A stretch of DNA of 64,000 nt from Deuterostichococcus epilithicus (taxonomy: Eukaryota; Chlorophyta; Trebouxiophyceae; Prasiolales; Stichococcaceae). This document shows, piece by piece, positions 1 to 11,783 of this stretch. Location of the stretch: NCBI GenBank assembly GCA_033439295.1, contig JAVTLE010000011.1:1736082-1800081 (forward strand), in the 5' to 3' direction. The position numbers and the translations under genes were made by a program. Position 1 is the first letter of the stretch, and each line of letters opens with the position of its first letter. The notes beneath the pieces are model-generated. The model was not told the origin of the DNA. It was given only the letters and a program-made list of their open reading frames with translations, and ran no database searches.

Positions 1-117
1 GACAGCGTCGACATAGCGTGATTTCCTGCTCAAGTCCACCACCTGCTGCCGCTGTCGCACTGAGACGGGCATCGCCGAACGCGTCGGCGAGGCGGCGCAG
101 CAGCCCTGCCGCAGCCT

Positions 118-3100
118 ATGAGTGGCTTCCCGGAGGAGTGGCCCAAGGGTGGCGCCGGCGCGCTGTGCCGCGACCTGGATAGCGCCGTGCGCTGCCCCAT
201 CTGCGGCGAGCTGTTCGAGACGCCGCTCTGCCTGCGCTGCGGCCACGCATGTGAGGCACCACGCTGTCTGGAGTCTGTTGACATGCATGTTGGCGCAGCC
301 GCACCCCCAAGAGTGGAAGCCGTGTAAAGTGGGAGAACCGCCTGCTCCGCTGGAGCGGCATGCAAACCATTCCGCTCGCCGTGGATTTGCTGGCTGATTC
401 TCGGTGCGTTCGTTGCATTTGTTTGACACAGTATGTTCCCTGGCCCGAGCGCAGTCTGCTCGGGATGCGTGCGGAGCAGCATCGAGTACCAGGAACGTTT
501 GGGCCCCGCCAGCTGCCCGCAGTGCCGAGACGCCTGCGATGCAACAGAGTTGCGCCCTGCGCCCCAGCTGCGCGCCATCGCCGCCGCCTTTGCCGCCGCT
601 CGGCCGCTGCTGCTGGTGTGAGCTCGCGCAGTCGATGCCAAGCCCCCTCCCCTTTCCCCCATGCGCGCTCATGCTGTGCGTGCACACGCATGGCATACTG
701 ATCCGTTTGCGGGGTCGGATGCCTCACGAGTGGGCCCGAGACGATCTTGGTCTGAGTAGCTGCTGCTCTGTGCACACGCGCCTGCCTGAAGCGAGTTTGC
801 TGCCATCGCAGGAGTCCGTCTCTGCAATGCACTCTGCAACCGCTGGTGCTGAGCTGGACAGCAGAGCAGCGGAGGCACACCCACAGGCTCGGCAGAGTGG
901 TGGCAAGGGGGCGCAGCAGCGGCGGCAGCCACAGCGTAATGGCAAGCTGCCGGGCCGGCTGCGGTCGCGAGCAGACGACCTCGCGCGACTTCCCTCAGCG
1001 GCGACGGCGCCCGCTGAGTTCGGTGACGGCATCACCGTCGAGCTCAGCAGCGGCAGCGATGACGGTGAGCCGGCGGCGGAGCGGCCAAAGGCGGCGGCGA
1101 GGCGGCGACAGCCGAAGCGCAACCGTGCCGCGTCAGTTGCGGCTGAGGCCGCCAGCGGGTCAAATGCGGACGAGGGTCAGCAAAGCAGCGGCTCCGCAAA
1201 GCGGCGGCAGCTGAGCTCGCCGTCGACTGCGGACGACGATGCTCAGACGCCAGCAGTGGTGGCGCTGAGCGCCGGACGGGCGCTGCGGTCAGCCAGCAAA
1301 CCGCCGCCGGCATCTCCTGCGGGAAGGCCTTCAGGCAGCAGGAGCAGCGGCCGCACCAGCGCAAACCGGCAGCCGGGCGCCGCAACTGCGGCAGATGCAG
1401 ACAGCCAGACGGCAGCTTCAGGTGCTCGATCACTCTAGACGTTTGCGCCACTGTTCGTGCTGTAGTGTTGCGCAGCGCAAACCTGCCCACAGGACTCCTG
1501 GAGAACAGGTTTGCTGGATGCCAAATGGCAGCCGTCATCAGTCAGTACATTCTTGACTTACCTCATGCTCGCTCACATGCATATCTGCTTTCCCGCAGGC
1601 GACGCGGCGCCATCAGGCGGCGCGTCGGACAGCGACCCGGAATACCTTGGCACCCAGAAGACGCGCCTGCGGCCAGGCAGCGGCGACAGCCCGGCGGCTG
1701 AGGCCCCACCACCCCCCGCGCCCGCACGTGCGAACCGACCTGGCGGCCCCCTTATCCTCTAGTGACATAAACTCTAATCGGCCTGGTCGGTCCGCACAAA
1801 CACGTAGCCTGTGCGTCAGGCGCCCTGACGAGCCAGTTTCTTCCAGCTGGCGAGTTACGCTCTCGTTGCTGTCGCACAGGCGAGAAGCTGCCAAAGGGGC
1901 ATGTGCGATGCCCTAATTGTGCAGTGATGCTGCCGGCCTCCTTCATCAACTCGCATCTGGACAGCTGCCTGACCGGTGGCGGCGGCGGCGGCGGCAACAG
2001 AGGTGGCACATCGAAGGGCATCGGTGCGCGTCGCAGCGGCAGCGGCGGCGCCGGTGCCGCAGGCGGCAGCGGCGGCGCCGGTGCCGCAGGCGGCGCCGGC
2101 ACCAAGCCCGGCAGCGGCAGCGGCAGCGCACAGCCCGGCAGCGGCGGCGGAGCAAAGCCTGGCGGCGGCGGCGCAAAGGGCGGCAGCAGGGAGCCGCTGA
2201 AGGTGCCGCCAAAGCTGTGTGTGGCACTTATGACCGACAAGGCGATGCGCGACACGTGCCGCAAGTTCGGGCTGCCCAGCGTCGGCAAGAAGGACGTGAG
2301 TGCCTCGCATGTCTGGCCTGTGCGAACGCTGTCCAGCGGATGCTCTTGACCCACTACTTCTGTGGCAAAAACCAGAGTGAAGCTGGTAGGCAAATAGGGC
2401 GCTGTCGGCGCCAGCTGCCCTCAGCCGCCGAGCGGGCATGGTGCAGTTGCCCGAATCGTTCCACGTATAAGCAACTGGGGCTGCTCCTCCAATGTGTCTG
2501 GTGTCAGGCCCCCGCCCAGGCACGACTCTGCACATCTGAATGGCCCTCAACGAGCCATGCCTCTCAGCAGCCTTCACAAGTCGTTGAGAATGCTCCCTGT
2601 GCCCTGCAGGCGCTGTCGGAGCGGTACAGCCGCTTCCGGCTGGAGGTGCAGACCGCCAACGACACCGGCGAGCGGCTGGGCTACACGGACATCGCCCGCC
2701 GCGTGCTGCAGCGGGAAGCGCGCACCGCCAAGGCCGCCTTCGGCACGCCGCTGGCGCCACGCGGCTCGGCTGCCGGCGCTGCAGGTGGTGCGTCCTCGTG
2801 TGCATATGCAGAGCAGTGCGCAAAGGCGCTGTCGTGGGCCGCAGCTGCTGGTGAGCGGGGCTGGGCTGCCGTCAGAGCTGGGGTCCCATTGTGCGCTGCC
2901 AGCCACTCCGTTTTTGTGTCAGCAGCCACGACCGATGTCTAAGCAGTCAGCAGTGTGAGGCGCGAGACCTTGGACTTGAGCCCTCACTCCCGCCGTCTGG
3001 GCGGCTCTTGCCTCACTGCGCGTTGTGCTCACCCTGGCCTGCTGCACAAACACTGCAGGCAATGGCGGTGGCGGCGGCGGCGGCGGCGATAACAGCTTCG

Positions 3101-3846
3101 ACGAGCTCATCAAGGCAACACGGGAGCGGCAGGCAGCCGCCGCCGCCGACGCCGCAGCCGCCGCAGCCGCAGCTGCGTCTCCCGCCGCACTGCCGTCCGC
3201 AGCAGCGGCACCAACGGCGGCGGCGCCTGACCAGACCGGAGGCGCCGCAAACGGCCCCTCGTCAGCAATGGCGGTCTCCCCACGGCCGGCCTCCGGGCTT
3301 GCAGCGGAGGCGGCCACTACGACCGCAGCGCAGGGCGCAGCTGCGCAGCATGTGGTGGTGGACGGCGGTCCTCTGGGTGGAGCGCCCTTTGGCAGCCGCT
3401 TGGGCAGCGCGCAGCTTCTATTGGACGAGCAGTCGTGCAGCCCGCCAGAGGAAGGCGGTGGGCCGGCACAGCCGCAGCAGCATGCCGCCGCCGGTGCCGG
3501 CGGCGGCGAGGGCGGTCAGCCGGCAGAAGCGGGCGCCAGCAGCCAGCGGCATCCTGACGGAGGCGCTGCCCTGCCGTCTCACGACGGGGGGCGGGGCGGT
3601 GCCGCATTGCGGGCGCAGCAGGCGGGCGATCATTTCGGAGGGCTCAGCGGCCCAGAGCCTGGCGAGGAGGCGGGCAGCCGGCCGTTCCACGCCGAGCTGT
3701 TTGAGGAGGCGGAAGTGGCGTGCACTCAGCGGCCGCTGCCGCCGCCGCTGGCGCCCGCGCGCAGCTGTGGCGCGCAGCAGCAGTCGCTGTTCGACGGAGC
3801 GTTCTCGGACGACTCGCGTTCCTGTCAGCTGTCGCCGTCGGTGTGA
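118..3846 (+). CDS. RAD18: RAD18-like E3 ubiquitin ligase
   Basis: Probable postreplication-repair E3 ligase; in characterised organisms RAD18 works with RAD6 to monoubiquitinate PCNA at stalled forks. Seven or so exons: 118-250, 455-615, 812-1421, 1599-about 1740, 1880-2295, 2610-2784 and 3059-3846. Joining exons 1 and 2 restores a C3HC4 RING (CPICGELFETPLCLRCGHA, then FCSGC, then CPQC). Exon 5 carries a UBZ4/Rad18 zinc finger (VRCPNCAVMLP...SHLDSC). Exons 5-6 carry a SAP-like helix pair (DKAMRDTCRKFGLPSVGKKD, then ALSERYSRF). The order RING-UBZ4-SAP is diagnostic of RAD18. Exon 3 is a long Arg/Ser/Ala-rich linker and exon 7 begins with poly-Gly and DNSFDELIKATRERQ, then low-complexity Ala/Pro. 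The exon 4/5 join is the least certain boundary. The ATG at 118 opens directly into the RING. Confidence 0.85.
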
Positions 3847-4199
3847 ACTTCGATGATTGAGGCCGTCAGCAGAATGCTGTGGATAGTCGTCCAGTCTTGC
3901 GCGAGGCTTAACAGTCTTCTCTCGGGCCAATCGTGTAGTGCAATTGAACACTGTAGTACACATGCGCAAATTCCCTGCGCGGCTCGCCACTGAGTGGGTT
4001 CTAATGCATCGCTGCGCCGATTGTCACCACAAGACACTTGGCCATGCTGCTCTTATTCCGACCGTCACTGGACATGCCGCGAGGCACACCGACCAGGTTG
4101 CAGGTTCAGCATTGCTTTCTGGCGGAGAGTCCGGTGCGAGATAGAGTGGTGGAGGACTCTCAGGAGTGGGGGGAGTCGCGCAGCCACTGTGCAGCAGAT
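3847..4199. other. Intergenic stretch
   Basis: No convincing coding exon on either strand. This is the 3' flank of the RAD18-like gene, and the next minus-strand exon candidate converges on it. Confidence 0.5.
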
Positions 4200-7100
4200 T
4201 CACCACTTGTTTCTCCGGGCGACATCATTGCTGTGCAATATGAGACACTCGCAAGCGCTATAATACGAAGGCGCTACCAAGCCATGCACACTCCGCGGCA
4301 CTTGATGAAGTCGCTGGTCGCCCAGTGCCTCCTGCGGCTTGCGTGCTGCGGCTGCCACTTCGGCGCCGCCTGAGCCGGCACCGAAGTTTGCCAGATGCGC
4401 GGCACCGGCGTCAATGCCGGCGGGCATAGAGCGCTCGAGCAGTCGCTCCAGCTGCAGCAGCGCGGCCTCCGGTGCGTGCGCCCTAGCCTGCGCCGCCGCC
4501 CCCACAATATCCTCACCGGCTGCCTGCGGCGTCAGCTGCAGGCGGCGCCGCCGCCAGTGACCGGGCTGTGGTCAACACCGAGAGCAGCGCTGGCAGCCTT
4601 CCACTCTCGACCGGACTACGCGACTGCGCTGAGCAGGGTCGGGGCGTTGGCCACGGTATCGCAGGTGTCCTGCAAGAGCACAACAGTGCGTTCCACTCCC
4701 GACCAAATTTGCATACAGATTCACCTCAGATTGTAAGGCTCTACTGATGCAGGTGGGTGTGAAGTCAGAGACAGGTGGGCAGAGAGTGCAATTTCACTCG
4801 TGCTGGAGCTTTGAAACGAGAATGAAATGTGTGTGTGCAACAGTTGGGTGAGGCGCTCGGATATATAAAGGGGTGCATCGGAGGAGAAGCGACGATGCTC
4901 ACATTCATGGAAGTGATGTGGTATTTGACTGCACAGCACAAGACGTCATGGCAGGGTGCAGGCATGCACCAGCGAGGCGAGCATGCGCGAGATGGCGGAG
5001 CCGCTCATTGTGGCCGGGTTGGCCCGCAGCGCGGACTGCATCCCCACGAACGAAGCTGCTGCATGCTCGTCCGTCATGCCCTGCGGCGCCGCTTTGAACT
5101 GCGGCGTGCTGCCGCCTCCGCGCTGCCTCTTTGTGGTGGCGCCGCTGCCGCCGCTGGCCGCCCTGCGCTTGCCGCCGGCAGCTGCACCGCCGGCAGCCGC
5201 ACCGCCGCCGCTGCTGCCGCTTGCCGGCTGGCCAGCAGCCGCAATGCCAACGCCGGCAGACACCCTGCTGCTGCGTTTATGGGCGGCCCACCCACTTGGT
5301 CTGTGCGGCCGGGCTCGGCCACGGCACGTACTGCAGCGATGCGGGCACCGGCCAGCGGCGCCCATACAGCGCTGTCAGTCGTGCAAACGCATCACCGCGA
5401 CTGTCCGTCGAGCTGTGGCTGGCTGTCAACACTGCGACATAACAGGGGTGGATCAGAGCAGACAAAGCAGTGCTTTCTCAACGACTGCACCCCAATGCCG
5501 CAGGCCAGGTTGTTGCCGGACAGCAGCACGCCCATCGCCAGCATGGTCAGCACGTCCATGCGCGCACGCCAGTCGAGTACAGTCTGGCTGTTGGCGTCTA
5601 CCCGCCACATGTGTGGGTGCGCACGGGGCGGGACTGCACATGATGTGCGACAGCCACATCAGGGAACGGCGCCAAACCTGGGCGAGGCGCCAAGGGAGTT
5701 ACACATCAGCGTGGGGCACTGTGCCCACAGCGTTCAAAGCCTTGCTGGTGGGCCATGTCAATGCTAGCGAAACAGGGAGCAGGCAACGCGCCAACGGCGC
5801 CTCAACCTGCACACAAAGTGCATCTCACGGCCAGTGCTGTTTGACGACTCGGAGGACACCCTTGGCAAGGCGACACCTGAGCACCAGCGCTCCCGGCACA
5901 CAAACCGTTTGATCAGGGGGACCTCAAGCGCCCAAGAGAGCAGCAGCAGCCAGCACGTGGCTGGCGAGTCTGTCTCGTCCAGGACGCGGCTGAATCTGCA
6001 GGCGTGGCACATCCACCGATCACCGTTCGCTGGCATGCTTCAAATGCATCTGCCTCAAGGCGCATCCGGCGGGACACAACCTCGCTGGCAACCAGGAGAC
6101 GACCGACACTTGCATCCTTATATGGATGTGAGCAGGACGAACGTCAAAGGTGCCGCCATGCGGCAAGAGGCCAGCACACCGACGACGGGATGCAGAGACG
6201 CGCACCCGGGCGCCCACATGAGGATTAGGATGTGGACGGGCGTGCGCGCCTCCGCCAGCTGCTCATACCACGCCAGCTGCCGGTGGCTGCAGTTGATGTC
6301 GTACTGGTCGCCCAGCTTGTCCCCTGCGCGCGGTGGGCGAGCAATGACGGTTGTTAGCCGGTGGTCAGCCCTGTGCCACCTAGATCGCCGGCAGACCCCG
6401 AGAAACAGGCGTGGAGTTTGGCGCCAGAACGATCGGACGGCGCCGGCCACACAGCTGGAGGATTACACTGCTGAGCCTCACAAGACACAGCGCGCACGTC
6501 AGACAGTAGGGCGCCATACGCAGCGTACCGCCGGTGGCCTTGAGCAGAGCCGCGAGCTGCGGCGCGGTGAGGCGCTCGCCGCCGTGAAGCGTGCGCGCGC
6601 CCGCCTCCCATCAGTTGCACCTCCCGCTTGCCCATCTCCAAGAAGTTGTTCAGGGCGAGCCTCGTCAGCGTCAGAGTGCTGCATGTCTCCGAAACGCCTG
6701 TGTCCAGCAACGACGCGCATGTTCACAACCGAGGGGTAGTCGGAGCTTATCGAGGGTTCTTGCTCATCGAGGCGGTGCTCGCCTCTATATGCTGCAGGCC
6801 AGCAGTAAATCACACAGAACGCATCATGCTATTGTAGTTGCACAGAGAGCGCTGCGCAGCAAGCGCCAGGCTGTGGCTTATTCCGCTGCTGTGCTGTTGA
6901 CGTTGCTGTGACTCATCGACAAGTTGCCGCTTGAAGGAGGCAAGTCGTGGCTGCAAAGAGCGTCACCCGCAGTCGGGTCCCAGATCTCGGGCATCTGCTC
7001 CGAAGGCTGGCCCGCAGGGTCCCGTGACGTGCCTGCGGCAGATTCCAGACCAGTCGGTCAAGAGGGCGGCCCTCACGTTGCAGCAGCTGGGCAGGCTTGC

Positions 7101-7862
7101 GGCAGGTGTCCGAATTGACATGAAATATACTGCAACCTGGTCGATCGGAAGGGTACCTTCAGCCTCGTCGGCAGCCCGCCGCTTGGGGTCCCGCCCATCA
7201 ATGCCCACTGGCAGGGCGCGCTTGTGGCCGGCGGGCGCCGGCCCCTGGGCGGGCTTCCTGGCGGCGGCAGGCTGCTGCGGCACCACGGAGGCCGGCTGGG
7301 CACTACCGGCAGCGGGCTTGTGCTGTGGCGCCCCCGTGGGCCGCCTCACAGCGGCGGCAGGCTTCCGAGGCGAGGCTGCGGTGTGCGGCCCGGCGAAGGG
7401 CTGGGTAGGCGGCGGTATTGCCGCCAGCTTGGGCACTACCGGCGAGGTCTGTGTGGCGGCAGACGTCGCCCGCTGCTTGGGCACCGATGTCATCTGCCGT
7501 CGGTCAGTGGTTGCAGGCTGCTTGTGCGGCGTTGCTGAGTGCACGGTCGGCGCCGCTGTCTTCTGTTGGGTGGCGGCACCTGGCTGCTTGCACAGGCCCG
7601 CAGCTTGCTTCCTGGCTGATGATGTGCGCTGCTCAGGCGGCGCCGGCTTCTCTTGCCCAATGGCGTCATCAGCCGGTCGGTTGCGCGGGTCCGCCGCCTA
7701 CTGCTCGGTGGCGCTGGAAGTCGGCTGCCGGCGCGGCACCACCGGCTGCTGCTTGGTGGAGGCAGCAGCAGCAGCAGCAGCAGCTGAGACCTTGGCGGGC
7801 GGCTCTGCTGCCGGCTGCCTGTGCGCTGCCGCCGCAGCCGCCATCGCCTTCTGCTTGCCAGA

Positions 7863-7901
<39 letters not shown>

Positions 7902-9356
7902 GTCCTTGAGCTGATTTGCTGCCGGCTGCTTGCGTGGCGCCGTCACCTGCTGCTTAGCGGAGGCAACAGCAGCAGCAGCTGAGTCCTTGGGCGGATTCGC
8001 TGCTGGCTGCCAAACGGCATCGATTGCAAACCGCCCGCACGGCTCTGTCGCTTTCTGCTTGGCGGCGGCAGGCAGCTGCCTCTGCTTCACTGGCGCCTTC
8101 CCCTTGCCAGCAACGGCAGACTGCACGGGCGCCACCTCTGCACGCCGCCCCTGCGGGCTTGCTGCCCGCTGCTTGGCGGACAGGCCGGCGACTGGCTGCT
8201 CTGCCGCCGCAGCAAGAGCCCGCTTCCGAGCCTTTGCGCTTGGGGCATCCACCCTGCTGCCGGTGGCAGGCCTGTCGGCGCTGCGAGCGGTCCGCGGAGC
8301 TGCGCCCGCAGAATGCATTCGATGGTCGTTAATGACTGGTGAAAAATGCTGGCTTGGCCCGCCACAGCGAGTGCAGCTCATGAAATTTTGATCTCAATAC
8401 TCCAGGGCGTGCGACCCATCGTGCATCATCAACAGAGAGAAGAGCGCACCGCTGGCAGTGGCATCAGCCACGGCGTTGGCGTCGGCTGCGGCGGCAGCTT
8501 CGTCGCTGTCAGGACTGGACAGTGCGGCAAATGCGTTGGCCGCCAGTGAGGCGCCTATGGGTTTCGAGGCAGTCGATGGTCATCTGAATGCAAAGGCTGT
8601 CAATTGAGAGGTGAAAGCTCTATACTGTACAACGTAGTGCTTTGCTGCTGTTGCTCGACAAGGCTTTGCTGGGAAGAAGGCTTGGAGCTACCATGCAGCT
8701 TAGCACCAGGTGAAAACTCTGCCTGGTTTGGGCAGCGACGTGGCGGTGCGCCCAGCTGCTCGCTCGGCTGCACCTGGCATGTGGCGCCACCTGTCGTTGG
8801 GCAGGGGGGGTGCTGGAGCGGGGAAGGCAGCGGCCGCCGGTGGGGCGCCGGACATTGCCGCGATCAGGCCATTCGCCAGCTGGCGGAGCGCCGCGAGCCG
8901 GGGATTGATCTGCGCTGGCGAAGGGTCAACATTCAAGGGTTTGGAGACACGTGCGCAGGTTCCACCAGCAGGCAGATAGAGGCGTGCCAGCTTGGTGAAT
9001 ATGTTGGTCGGGGAACAGCCCGACACACGAGTTGGGTGTGTTCCCTCAGGGTGCAGGCGAGCGCTGTGGTGCCAAAGCTGCGGCTGCATGGCAGCCACAC
9101 CATGGAAGCGCACCTGGGGGCGCCGCCCCGCCGTCAGCTCGTGCGCCAGCGCAGCAAACCAGGGCGGCTCTGCGCCAGCGCTCAGCGCCAGCGCCGCCTG
9201 CAGCCCGCCGCCGACATCGCAGTGCGCCAGGCCGCCGGTGGACGCCACTGACGGGGCGCTGCAGGCAGCGAGCGCTGGCGAGCCGTCCTCGAGGGTGGGG
9301 CCGGTGGCGCTCAGCAGCTCATCCGCGGGTGCCTGTTGCGTGGCGTGCACTGGCAA
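4200..9356 (-). CDS. Unidentified Ala/Gln/Pro-rich multi-exon protein
   Basis: I do not recognise the family. Exon-like minus-strand segments with acceptor and donor sites lie at about 9356-9050, 8990-8710, 8555-8400, 8381-6960, 6690-6620, 6330-6230, 5610-5480, 5395-4950 and 4530-4330. The long central block is low complexity (Ala tracts, Lys-Gln-Pro repeats) with a basic patch (GRDPKRRAADE). Later segments look helical and globular: TRLALNNFLEMGKREVQL, DKLGDQYDINCSHRQLAWYE, RMDVLTMLAMGVLLSGNN and LTALYGRRWPVPASLQYV. The C-terminal side is Gly/Ala/Lys/Arg-rich (KRRAASGGSGATTKRQRGG), which suggests a nuclear protein. It could be two genes, or a C-terminal extension of the OTU gene upstream, because no clear stop plus polyadenylation signal separates them. 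Exon limits are approximate. Confidence 0.35.
7760..7902. repeat. GCA trinucleotide microsatellites
   Basis: Two (GCA)n runs, about 7762-7785 and 7866-7902, lie inside the minus-strand low-complexity exon and encode polyalanine there. Trinucleotide runs of this kind are length-variable and in frame. Confidence 0.8.
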
Positions 9357-9445
9357 CTGTCAGGAGAAAAACCTGCCCTGGCACAGGGCGTGCAGCTGCC
9401 ATAAGCCTCGCAAAAAAGGCGCCTTTGCTGGCAAGCCACACTGCA

Positions 9446-10960
9446 TCAGGTGCAGCGAGCCTTCCAAGGGCAGGTAAGCGACGCAGGCATCACAGGACGC
9501 TGATCACAAGCCATGCGAGGAGTCGGCAAACGCACCGTGCAGGGCAGGAGCACGTCGTAATGGTTGTCGTGCCACAGGAGGTGACAGTGGAATGGGGCGC
9601 TGCCGGGGGCCCGAGGCGCCGCCGTCCAGGGTCTCCTGCAGCGCGATGCCGCCGCCCTCCGTCTCGGGCAGCAGGACATAGATGCTGAACTTTGCGCCGA
9701 GCCCTTCGGCGGCAACACCCACCTGCCGGGTCGGGATTGCACCTTGTCGTGCAAGGTGTGATTCGCAACAGGTGAAGCCACGGGGCAGGGTGTGGGTGGA
9801 TGTAGCAACATTGGTCGTCAGCCAGCAGCCACTCGAGACTGCGCTCAGTCAGTGTGTTCTGAATGCGCAGTCTGCAGCCAGCAAGAAGGGACTCGGAGGC
9901 ATTAAAGCACAATCGAAGCAAAGGATCGCACCTCGCAGCGGCTGAAGCCGACGCCCGGCACGCTGATGGCCGTGGCAAACTTGGCGAGGTGCGCATCAGG
10001 GACGGGGTTGACACTGCCGTCCTGGGGACCTGTGGTGGTGAGAAGGGCAGCAGAAGATTTTAAAGTGGGCTTCATGCAGGACTGCTGCACTGCAAGCGAA
10101 CAAGTTTCGACCGCATGCCTGCGTTTCGACTCTTGCCCCAGGAATGAACAGTGTCTCTGCTCAGCCTCACCTGCCGCTGTTGGCGCAAAGTCGACGGGCG
10201 CAACGCCACGGAACCACGCCTCCACCAGCGCCAGACTGCCCGTGTTAAATATGCAGCAATTCTTTTTGCGTGCATGTCCTGCAGCGCCGCGGCGATCTTG
10301 GCGAGCGTCGCGAGCGCGCCGCTGGCCGCGCTCTGTTGCCCCGCCCCGACTTGTGCCACGGCCTCCGCGGCCTGTTGGCATCACACCGCGACCCTCAAGT
10401 CTGAGCCAACAACAATGACGACTTGCCAAGGTCGAGGGCGTCCTGCAAGCACTCAGGGAACCGAGCGTCAACTCTCTGTTTAGCATGTGCAGCCCATGCC
10501 AACATGCAAGGCAGCTCAGCTGTGCCGCACAAACAAACTGCTACAGCGCAAATTTGAGACAGACCTCTAGGGGCGAGCAGGCCACGAACCTGCGCACGGA
10601 TGGCGGTGTGCTGCCGCTGCTGCGCTGCAAGCGCGTCGCGCAGAGAGCAGCCAGGGTGTGTCGCCACATAGCATGCAAAGGCGAGCGCGCGGCAGAAGCA
10701 ATTACCATCGCCCTTTATGCGGACGATGCGCATGAAGCCGCCCTCTATCAGCGGTGCATCTTGGCGGAGCCGCAGGCCCAGCGTGGCGGAGTTGAAAGGT
10801 GCCTGCAATATAGATCATTGTGGACATCCTCTCAATACCTCCGCAGCAAACATAATCTAGTCCACCACAAAGATGCACACCGAGGTGAGGGCTACAGTCA
10901 ATGCAGACACCGTAACAGCGCACCTGTATGAGAGCTGCACGAGCGTCTCGGCGATTCAAC
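9446..10960 (-). CDS. OTU-domain (otubain-like) deubiquitinase
   Basis: Probable cysteine protease that removes ubiquitin. The catalytic-Cys block RIKGDGNCFCRALAF lies in the exon at 10590-10802, which follows an acceptor, so a short 5' exon should lie upstream. The catalytic-His block WHDNHYDVLLP lies near 9580 in the last recognised exon. Between them are exon-like pieces: RVDARFPECLQDALDLGK (about 10475-10425), ALATLAKIAAALQDMHAKR (about 10370-10260), a segment with LALVEAWFRG (about 10240-10180), VPDAHLAKFATAISVPGVGF (about 10010-9950) and AKFSIYVLLPETEGG (about 9710-9660). The order DGNCF ... NHYD with about 250 residues between fits the C65 otubain layout. Several junction phases could not be reconciled, so intermediate boundaries and the stop are approximate. 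Confidence 0.7.
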
Positions 10961-11700
10961 TTGCCGCTTGTGCTTCTGAGATTGCAAAATTCACAATCTC
11001 ATAAAGAAGGTGTGGGAAACAACAGAATCCGTTTTATTGCAATATTCTGGCAGCGGGAGGCATTCGGGGTCTCGCAATTTATCTGACGAAGTTGAGGGGA
11101 AGCGGTGAGACTATCAAACGTCCCAGGCTAAGCGCCCTGCCCGGGTGTAGGTCTCCCGAACCTTTCTTCGTCTGGTTTCGAGCAGTGTTTCACCAAATCC
11201 ATACTAACAACGGCGGAAAAGCTGACGGACATCAAAACTCTGCGTTTCATCCAGTAACAATGCGTTCAAACCTATCTGCCGAGGCCGACGACTCCATCTC
11301 ATGTCTTTTGTGCAGAATGGGCCGCAACAGGATCGAAGCCAATAGCCAGAGCCAGGAGCTCTGCGGAGTGTGACGCTCGCTCGGTGCCAGCCAAAGCATT
11401 CAAGAGGAGTTTGGCCAGCATCTCCTGGATGTGGAGCGGCGGCGGTTTACAATGCAATTCTGGCACCCTCATGCCTTTCTGCCATCAACCTCCATCTATA
11501 GGCAGGGGTACCAGCCACATACAGAAATGGCTTCACGGCAGGGATGGCGGCAGGCTTCGCAAAAGAAACAATTGTGAGAAGAGAACCCTTCACACTTCCT
11601 CACAGCATTCTCGATTAAACCACCCAGGGACCGCCAAAGGCGCATGTATTCACTGGCTGTCTCGCAATCGTGGTAAAAGCAGAACTTTCCGTCTCTTCTC
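10961..11700. other. Intergenic stretch between OTU and LEA genes
   Basis: No ORF here resembles a known protein. It is less GC-rich than the flanking genes and holds the 3' flank of the LEA-like gene on the minus strand and the upstream side of the OTU gene. Confidence 0.5.
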
Positions 11701-11702
11701 TT

Positions 11703-11707
11703 TTACA
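11703..11707 (-). terminator. TGTAA polyadenylation signal of LEA-like gene
   Basis: TTACA on + reads TGTAA on the minus strand, 77 bp past the stop of the LEA-like gene. TGTAA is the usual green-algal polyadenylation signal. Confidence 0.6.
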
Positions 11708-11783
11708 ACCAACTTATCAAAAATCCGACCTCCAGAAATTTTAATTGTTTCCAGAATTCTCACACGAGATCGCAATTATCTAC

